A stretch of DNA of 64,000 nucleotides from Auricularia sp. M13 (lineage: Eukaryota; Basidiomycota; Agaricomycetes; Auriculariales; Auriculariaceae): contig CM073196.1 in the NCBI GenBank assembly GCA_037042915.1, positions 744,001 to 808,000 of the forward strand. Direction: 5' to 3'. The notes beneath the pieces were generated by a model. The model was not told the origin of the DNA. It saw only the letters and a list, made by a program, of their open reading frames with translations, and ran no database searches. Below are positions 57,706 through 64,000 of this stretch, one piece after another; position 1 is the first letter of the stretch; every line of letters begins with the position of its first letter. A program made the position numbers and the translations under genes.

Positions 57706-59820
57706 GTCCACCCGCGGCGCCCCATCGATCGCCCCTCGGCCCTGGCAACGTCCAAGCCTGAACGCCGCACCCTTCCAGTCCGCGGAGCCAGCAACACCGC
57801 GCATCGCGCGAACCCCCCTTCCGAACCCCAAGCGCCGTCGTCGCTCGCTCGCCGATTCAAACATATCCCATCACCTACCGATCTCGCGTTAGCAAAGAAG
57901 AAACAAGAAACCGCGAAAAGAAAAGCGCAGCGTACCTCATCGCAACCTCAAGCTGCTTCCGGATCGTCCTCGCGCGCCCCGGCACCGTCTCAGCGTCGAA
58001 ATCCGAGTCGGGCCGCCTCTGTTAGTCGCCAGCCGCGTTCCCGAGCTGTAGAGTCGTCGATCCCTCGCGCGTCGTCCGCGTCTCCACCGCTCTCTCGCAC
58101 GCTCGCCGACGTTGACGACTTTCCGCGACTAGCGGACGAACCTGTACCGCCGCGCGACTCACCCGACCTCACACCCTCGCCGTCTCAGCCGCCGCCGAGC
58201 CCGAGCGCTCTCCTCGCCGCGTTCAGGTCGCTACGCGCGCCCTCGCCGTCTCCCTCGCCGACTGCCTCGCCTTCTCCTCCTCCTCGTACGTCGACGCCGC
58301 AGCAGCTGTCCAAGATGGCCGAGCCGATGCCTATGCCGACGGAGCGTCGCGCGCCCAAGTTCGACGGCGATGGTCGTACACTGGTCCAGTTTCTCAGCGA
58401 TTACAAACGCCTCGCCGACGCCGCGCTACTCACCGAGCCGCAGGCGATCGAGCGGATTGTTATATATCTCGCCGCCGGTCCTCGCAAGCTCGTCGAGCGG
58501 TATACCGAGTTCCGCAGGCCCACTACGTGGGACGCCTTCCGTGACCGATTCGTTGAGGATTATCTCGACGCGCAGGAGCCCGACGAGTACCGCCGCTCGG
58601 ACTACGATGCTTTCCTTGTGAAGTCCAAGGCCGATCCGCCGCGTTCGGTCGATAAACTGGGCGAGTTCACGCGCTTGTTCCGATCCATGGCGGCGGACGT
58701 CCAGCGAGCTGGCGGTCTCAGTGACGTCGAGATGCGGAAGCACTATTGCACTGTCCTCGAGTCGGCGATCGGCAAAGAATTTCGTACTCGCATGCTAGTC
58801 GAGTACAAGGGGAAGACGCGTTCGGAGTGGCTTATCACCGAGATGCTCAAGCAGGGCAAGATTTTGTTGAAGGAGGCCGAGGCGGACGCGGATTCGTACT
58901 TTCCGCAGAAGGTCGGCGCCGATACCGCGCCCGCCGCGCCGTCGTCGTCTGTCCCCACCGTCAAGATCGAGGAGCAGCTGAACGTTTTGTTCAACCGCCT
59001 CAACGCCCAGATCGACCAGCTGGAGCGTGCGAACCGCTCGTCCGCTGCACATGTTCACGTCGCGCCCGGCGCTACGTCAACCACCGCGACCGTGGCGACC
59101 GCTGCCCCGGCGCAGGTCCACGTCTCGTCGTCAGCCGACCAATCGTGCTATTACTGCGGAGGCGCGCACCGTATTCCGGACTGCCCGCTCTTGCAGGAGG
59201 ACCTCGCCAAGGGCCGTTGTTTGAAGAATGAGCACGGGCGCGTCGTCTACCCGAATGGTGACCAAATTCGAGGCGGATTTGGTGGCAAGATGCGGGAACG
59301 CGTCCTGGAGTTCAACGCTGCGCATCCTGAGTACGAAAAGAAAGGCGGCGTGTCAGTTGCGACCATGCTGGTCGAGCTGGGTGACGCGTATTTCGAACCG
59401 CGCCGCGACTGTCTCGAGGCTTCCGAGTCCACCGTCGAGGACGCCGCGCAAGCCTGGGCGTCCTTCATATCCGGCGAATCCTTCCAATACGAGGAGGGCG
59501 AGCGGCGCCAGTATAATCTGCGCGCGCGTCAGCAGCCATCGAACGACGCGCCGAAGCCGCGCACCAAGTCTCCTACGCGCAAAGTTGCTGCGAGTCTCGC
59601 GCCTGTCGTTCGCGACCCACCGCCGCACCTCGAGCCTGGACGAGTCGACCGCATGCCGCCGCCGCCATCGACGACGAAGGAGAAGAGCCAGACGGCCGGC
59701 GCCGTGGATCGCCCGGGATCTGCAGCCGCACAGCCGCCCACTCCTGCCCCTCGTTCCGCGACGATCGAGGAGGTGCCCGATGAGGACGCCCGCCGCCACG
59801 CGCGCTGCCGCGCCCTGTGA
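57706..59820 (+). CDS. Gypsy Gag (nucleocapsid) region
   Basis: The first ATG is at 58315 (MAEPMPMPTERRAPKFDGDG), giving 501 residues. The same frame is open without any ATG back to 57706 and has a Ser/Pro/Arg-rich Gag-like composition (PSPSPTASPSPPPRTS), so the true start may be upstream, spliced or lost. The capsid-like region (TWDAFRDRFVEDYLDAQEPD) is followed by a CCHC-type knuckle CYYCGGAHRIPDCP near residue 283. It packages element RNA into cytoplasmic particles. Confidence 0.8.
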   Translation, partial: VHPRRPIDRPSALATSKPERRTLPVRGASNTAHRANPPSEPQAPSSLARRFKHIPSPTDLALAKKKQETAKRKAQRTSSQPQAASGSSSRAPAPSQRRNPSRAASVSRQPRSRAVESSIPRASSASPPLSRTLADVDDFPRLADEPVPPRDSPDLTPSPSQPPPSPSALLAAFRSLRAPSPSPSPTASPSPPPRTSTPQQLSKMAEPMPMPTERRAPKFDGDGRTLVQFLSDYKRLADAALLTEPQAIERIVIYLAAGPRKLVERYTEFRRPTTWDAFRDRFVEDYLDAQEPDEYRRSDYDAFLVKSKADPPRSVDKLGEFTRLFRSMAADVQRAGGLSDVEMRKHYCTVLESAIGKEFRTRMLVEYKGKTRSEWLITEMLKQGKILLKEAEADADSYFPQKVGADTAPAAPSSSVPTVKIEEQLNVLFNRLNAQIDQLERANRSSAAHVHVAPGATSTTATVATAAPAQVHVSSSADQSCYYCGGAHRIPDCPLLQEDLAKGRCLKNEHGRVVYPNGDQIRGGFGGKMRERVLEFNAAHPEYEKKGGVSVATMLVELGDAYFEPRRDCLEASESTVEDAAQAWASFISGESFQYEEGERRQYNLRARQQPSNDAPKPRTKSPTRKVAASLAPVVRDPPPHLEPGRVDRMPPPPSTTKEKSQTAGAVDRPGSAAAQPPTPAPRSATIEEVPDEDARRHARCRAL

Positions 59821-60562
59821 CTCTCCCCTCCGCCATGGCCGCGCCGCGCCCCAGTTCCAACTGCGCGCGCCCGTCGAGAGCGAAGGGCTTGCCAAGATCA
59901 TCGGCGAGCGGATTCTACAGTCGCAGGTCGCGCTCACCGTTCAAGAGCTTCTGTCGGTCAGTCCGTCTCTCCGGCGTCACTGGCACAACGAGACTGCGGT
60001 CAAGCGCGTCACCATTGGATACGCGGGCGCCGACGTCGCCGAACAGGAAGCGAGCGTCTTCCAGTTCGAGCGCATCAGTCAGCCTACCGTCTCGCGGGAT
60101 CTAATTGCCGCTGAGGTCTCGCTGCCTCTCCGTTACCTCGACTGCTTCGTGGGAGACTTCAAGGCCGAAGGCGTCGTCGACAACGGCTCCCAGCTCGTAC
60201 TTATCAGCCAGAAGTTCTGGCAGGCGCTCGGGTGCCCGCTGGACGAGGAACGCCGTATCAGCATGACGGCTGCGAACAACTCGGACGCGTATACGAAGGG
60301 GCTCTGTGCCAACCTCGAGGTGAATATTGGCGGCATTACCTGGTATCTCCAGGCGCACGTTGTCGAAGACGCCCCGTTCTCGTTATTGCTGGGCAGGCCG
60401 TTCCTGTGCGTGGCCGCTGCGCGCGAGGACAATCTCCCAGACGGCTCGACTTTCCTCACCCTCAACGACCCCAACTCCGGCCGTGCTACGCGCATTCCCA
60501 CTCGCGCGCGTCGCAACCCGCGCTCTGCTGCGTTTGCCGCTGAGATACCTTCGGGTTTTTGA
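59760..60562 (+). CDS. Gypsy protease-like region, frame +1 relative to gag
   Basis: Reading frame 2 of the window continues the polyprotein after gag stops at 59820 (QFQLRAPVESEGLAKIIGER; LDCFVGDFKAEGVVDNGSQL). The D-N-G-S sequence sits where retroviral-type proteases have D-S/T-G, and SLLLGRPFL is the second psi-loop signature. It ends EIPSGF at 60562. No ATG is needed if translation shifts from gag; the exact shift point lies between about 59760 and 59820. Confidence 0.65.
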
Positions 60563-63500
60563 AGCGGGAAGAGCAGGCCGCCATTTATACCATATACCGA
60601 CCCCCCGCGCGTCCCGTCCTTCCCGACCTCCTTAACCCTCAAACTCGCCCCGAGAACTCCTTGCCTGGAATACCCGCTCGTTCGCCTGTTGTTTTCCTAG
60701 TTCTTGTCATCGTCTCGTTCTTTATTCTCGCCGCGCCGTCCGTATCATTCATTCTCTCCTACGCGTTTCGGTCGTTCCTCCTCTCGCTCGTGGTCTCTTT
60801 CATCTCGCCAGATGCGATTCCTGCCTCGTTCCGAGCCTGCTCCCCACTCGAACTCTTGAAATCTCCGTCTGTGTCTGTACTAAAATCTGTCCTTACAGGA
60901 TCCCTATCCGCGTTCACGCAATCGACCTCTACTCTCGCTGCGTACGACTCCACGCGCTGTGCGCGCCGCGGACCGATATATATTCGCCAAGGTTATGTTT
61001 TCGAGCCAGCCACGATTGCAATACCTGCGAAAGAAAGCCGCGCTACAGTTGCGCCAGCGTCAAACAGCGAAGAGAATCACCGCGACAGCGACCGTCGCCG
61101 CGTCACCATGCGTCAAGTGTCTCCCGGCGTCGTCAAAGCCGAGATACAGCATCAGCGTTCGACCGAGAAAACCGTTCCACTGTCGGCGGAATGCCTCGCG
61201 GCATTTGCTCATTCCGCGTCTGCTGCTCCTGACTTCTGGCCCGTTGCGGGCGATGTGCAGACCGTCTCACCGCCGCGGATCGACACGGACGAGCTGCTGA
61301 TCTATGTCCAACGTGTTGACGATGCGCGCGTGCCGCCTGCGCCAACCGCGGCCGAGGTTTTCGCGCAAATCAAGTACGACGTCGCTCCGGATGGCTCGCG
61401 TCGCGTCCCCGCCGGTCCAAAGCCTGAAACAGGCCGCCCGAAGAAGCCATACAAGCCGGTGGCACGCAAGGTCAAGCCGCTCCAGGAGCACCTGCCCGAG
61501 GAGTATCGCATCGTGCGGACGCGGCCGGCTGACTGCATGGACGATATGCCAGCCTTGCCGACTCGCCCTCCCGTTTGGTCCCCGTCTACGTCGCACCTCA
61601 CAGCTGAACGTATGGCCGGCTTCAACCTCGGCAAGGACGCGTTTCTCCTGCCGGAGGAGATGAAGCTCTTTGAGTTTCTCATCGAACGTCATCAGGATGT
61701 CTTCGCGTGGGAGGAGCGCGAGCGCCGTCGCTTCAAGGACAGCTACGTTCCGCCCATCCGCTACCCAGTCGTGCCCCATGAGCCATGGACGGACCGCAAC
61801 ATTCCCATCCCCCACGCCATCCGCGATCGCGTCATTGACCTGCTCAAGCAGAAGATTGAAGCGGGCGTCTATGAACCTTCCAGTTCCGCGTACCGCTCTG
61901 GCTGGTTCTGCGTCGTCAAGAAGGACGGCTCGTCCTTGCGCATCGTACACGATCTCCAGCGACTCAACAGCGTCACCATCCGCGACGCGGGCACGCTCCC
62001 GTCGCCGGACGAGTTTTCTGAGATGTGTGCGGGGCGCGCGTGTATCGGCGCGCTTGACCTGTTCAGTTCCTACGACCAGCAGCTCGTCCATCCCGACTCG
62101 CGCGACCTCACCACGTTCCAGTCGCCAGTGGGGCCGCTCCGCCTCATATCGCTGCCTCAGGGATACTCGAACGCTGTCGCAGTCCAGCAAGGAAATGTGA
62201 CGTTCATACTGGCGCCAGAGATGCCAGAGCACGTCCTCGCCTTCGTGGACGACGTCACGCCTCTCGGTCCGCGATCTTACTACCTCAACGACGACGGCGA
62301 CTACGAGACCGTTCCAGATAACGCTGGGATCCGCCGGTTCATTTGGGAGTACGCGTCTTCGCTAAATCGAATCCTGCGGCGTCTGCGTCACGCCGGCGCG
62401 TCGATTTCCGGCAAGAAGGCTATTATATGCGCTCCTCGCGCGGTCATCGTCGGCTACGATGTCTCGTTCGAAGGACGGCGCCCGCTGCAGGGCAACGTAC
62501 AGCGGGTTGTCGACTGGCCGCCTCCGCGCAACGTCTCCGAGACGCGCGCGTTCCTCGGTACCGCCGGTCTTGGACGCCTGTGGATTCGCAACTTCGCCCT
62601 CATCGCGCGACCTCTCACTAACCTCGCAAAGAAGGATGTTCCTTTTGACTTTGACGCTGACTGCCACGAGGCGATGCTGCGTCTCAAGGAGGCGCTGGTC
62701 GCTGCGCCCTGCATCAAGCCTGTCGACTACCGCTGCGGCCGCGACGTGATTCTGGCCGTCGATTCCTCGATTCACGGTGTCGGCTTCGTCCTACTACAGC
62801 TCGGAGAGAAGAAAGAGCGCTGCATTGCACGCTTTGGCAGTATCGCATGGAACGACGTCGAGGCGCGTTACTCGCAGCCGAAGGTGGAACTCTATGGCCT
62901 CTGGCGCGCGTTACGCAACATGCGGCTCTACGTCGTCGGCTTACCCGTGCTTCTCGTTGAGGTTGACGCTAAATACATCAAAGGAATGCTGAACCACCCA
63001 GACATGCAGCCCAACGCTACCATCAACCGCTGGATCGCCGGCGTGCAACTCTTCAACATCAAGCTAATACACGTCCCTGCCACGCAGCACTCGGCCGCGG
63101 ACGGCCTCTCACGACGCACGCCATCGCCGGATGACCCTGAAGAAGGCGACGATCACGAGGAATGGCTGGATCGGCACCTTGGTCTCTGGATCGCTGTCGC
63201 GCTCACGCGCGCTTCCCACTCACTTCCTCTCGCAAACAGCCATGGCGATCTCGCTCCCGCGTCTCTCCACCGCGCTGCGGAGAGCGCGATGATTCAATTA
63301 CCCCGGGAGGGACCCTTCGCGTCCACGCTTGCGGTATCGCTCGCGCGAGACGGTCCGCACACGCGCATTCCGACGCGCGACAAGAACGTACTTCCAGATG
63401 GCACCTTCCTTGTTCCCCCGCGCACAGACTCGCTCCGGCGCAAGGACGAACAGCTGAACGACTTTGAGCGGTTCCTCACCGACTTTCAGCTACCCGAGGA

Positions 63501-64000
63501 CTTGCAGGCCAAGCACCGGCCCTGGTTCTACCGACAAGCCGCCAAGTTTTTCGTTGCGGACAACCGACTCATGCGCCGCGATCCAGAGAAGAAGCACAAA
63601 GTCGTCATCAAGGACCCGGTGCACCGTGTCGCTATTCTCGAAGCTGCGCACGACGACACGGGACATAAAGGCGCCTTCGCGACCGATGCGCTCGTGCGCG
63701 AACGGTTCTGGTGGCCCGGCCTCGCTGAGGATGTCCGCTGGTACTGCGGTCGTGCAACGTCTGTCAGCGCCGCCAGGTCTTCAAGCTCAAGATTCCCCCG
63801 GTTGTCGCGCGCGTCGCGTCTCTGTTCCAGCGGATGCACCTCGATACGATGTGGATGCCAGCGTCGCGCGGCAAACACGCGATTCACCACGCACGCTGCG
63901 CCCTCAGTTCATGGCCGAAGCTATTCCCATCGCGAAGGAGACCGCGATTGTTCTGGCCCGCTTTATTCTCGAACTGCAGTGCCGCTTCGGGTTCCTCTAC
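60544..64000 (+). CDS. Gypsy Pol: reverse transcriptase, RNase H, integrase (partial, frameshifted)
   Basis: Frame 1 is open from 60544 to the window end. RT signatures: SSSAYRSGWFCVVKKDGSSL, RIVHDLQRLN, GALDLFSSYDQ and FVDDV (active site; usually YVDD/FVDD). RNase H: DVILAVDSSIHGVGFVLLQL and KLIHVPATQHSAADGLSRR. The integrase zinc domain begins HRVAILEAAHDDTGHKGAFA. At 63748 one base is missing relative to WYCRSCNVCQRR, moving the frame to 3. At about 63916 it moves again to frame 2 (EAIPIAKETAIV). Integrase is therefore broken unless these are sequence errors. The rest lies outside. Confidence 0.8.

Larger units (their letters stand above)
57391..64000 (+). mobile_element. Ty3/Gypsy LTR retrotransposon, 3' end outside window
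   Basis: Gag with a zinc knuckle, an aspartic-protease-like region, reverse transcriptase, RNase H and the start of integrase lie in Ty3/Gypsy order. A TATATATA at 57391-57404 followed by pyrimidine-rich sequence probably belongs to the 5' LTR; the LTR boundaries and primer-binding site were not determined because the 3' LTR is outside. Two frameshifts in integrase suggest the copy is defective. Confidence 0.85.

Noticed and set aside
58743-59937. Long minus-strand frames opposite Gypsy gag and pro
   Set aside because: Shadows caused by high GC and codon bias; gag and protease motifs are on the plus strand.
61267-62232. 321-codon minus-strand frame opposite reverse transcriptase
   Set aside because: Antisense shadow; the plus strand carries clear RT motifs over the same bases.

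Overview
The window comes from a filamentous basidiomycete, most likely a wood-decay agaricomycete (inference). Genes are GC-rich and cut by many 50-70 base GT-AG introns. They include typical agaricomycete families (F-box proteins, DUF3632, loosenin-like DPBB proteins, GH16, GH43), and one end carries a Ty3/Gypsy retrotransposon. No bacterial, organellar or viral signature was seen.

Layout. 1-4.6 kb: the 3' part of an unrecognised zinc-finger gene (copy D), then a decayed tandem duplicate (D') joined to F-box/LRR-like debris. 4.9-6.1 kb: a secreted loosenin-like protein. 8.8-11.5 kb: a secreted GH16 glucanase. 11.87-13.39 kb: a non-autonomous DNA transposon with ~80 bp TIRs and a TAA target duplication. 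13.6-14.4 kb: a coiled-coil, Mug135-like gene. 14.8-17.7 kb: debris (a zinc-finger fragment E, an unclassified block, a truncated GH16 copy). 18.3-24.1 kb: zinc-finger copies C (intact) and B (broken). 24.6-40.3 kb: two divergent peroxisomal acyl-CoA synthetase paralogues bracket an F-box gene, a phospholipase D, a Thi20-type ThiD-TenA fusion and an unidentified gene. 40.7-55 kb: mitochondrial TrpRS, zinc-finger copy A (intact, 784 aa), NatC subunit NAA35/Mak10, an RPD3-class histone deacetylase, GH43 and DUF3632. 57.7 kb to the end: a Ty3/Gypsy element that runs off the window.

The most interesting thread is the zinc-finger family. Six copies or remnants (A, B, C, D, D', E) share a C-terminal tandem C2H2 + C2HC module. 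A, B and C also share a promoter block. All six share a conserved region just past the stop codon. A and B each follow an acyl-CoA synthetase paralogue on the same strand, so an AACS/zinc-finger unit appears to have been duplicated in inverted orientation. I do not recognise the family; nuclear DNA binding is inferred only from the fingers and an AT-hook-like basic motif.

The other genes look like independent housekeeping or wood-decay functions, not a pathway. Exon boundaries were placed by eye from reading frame, splice signals and paralogue comparison.
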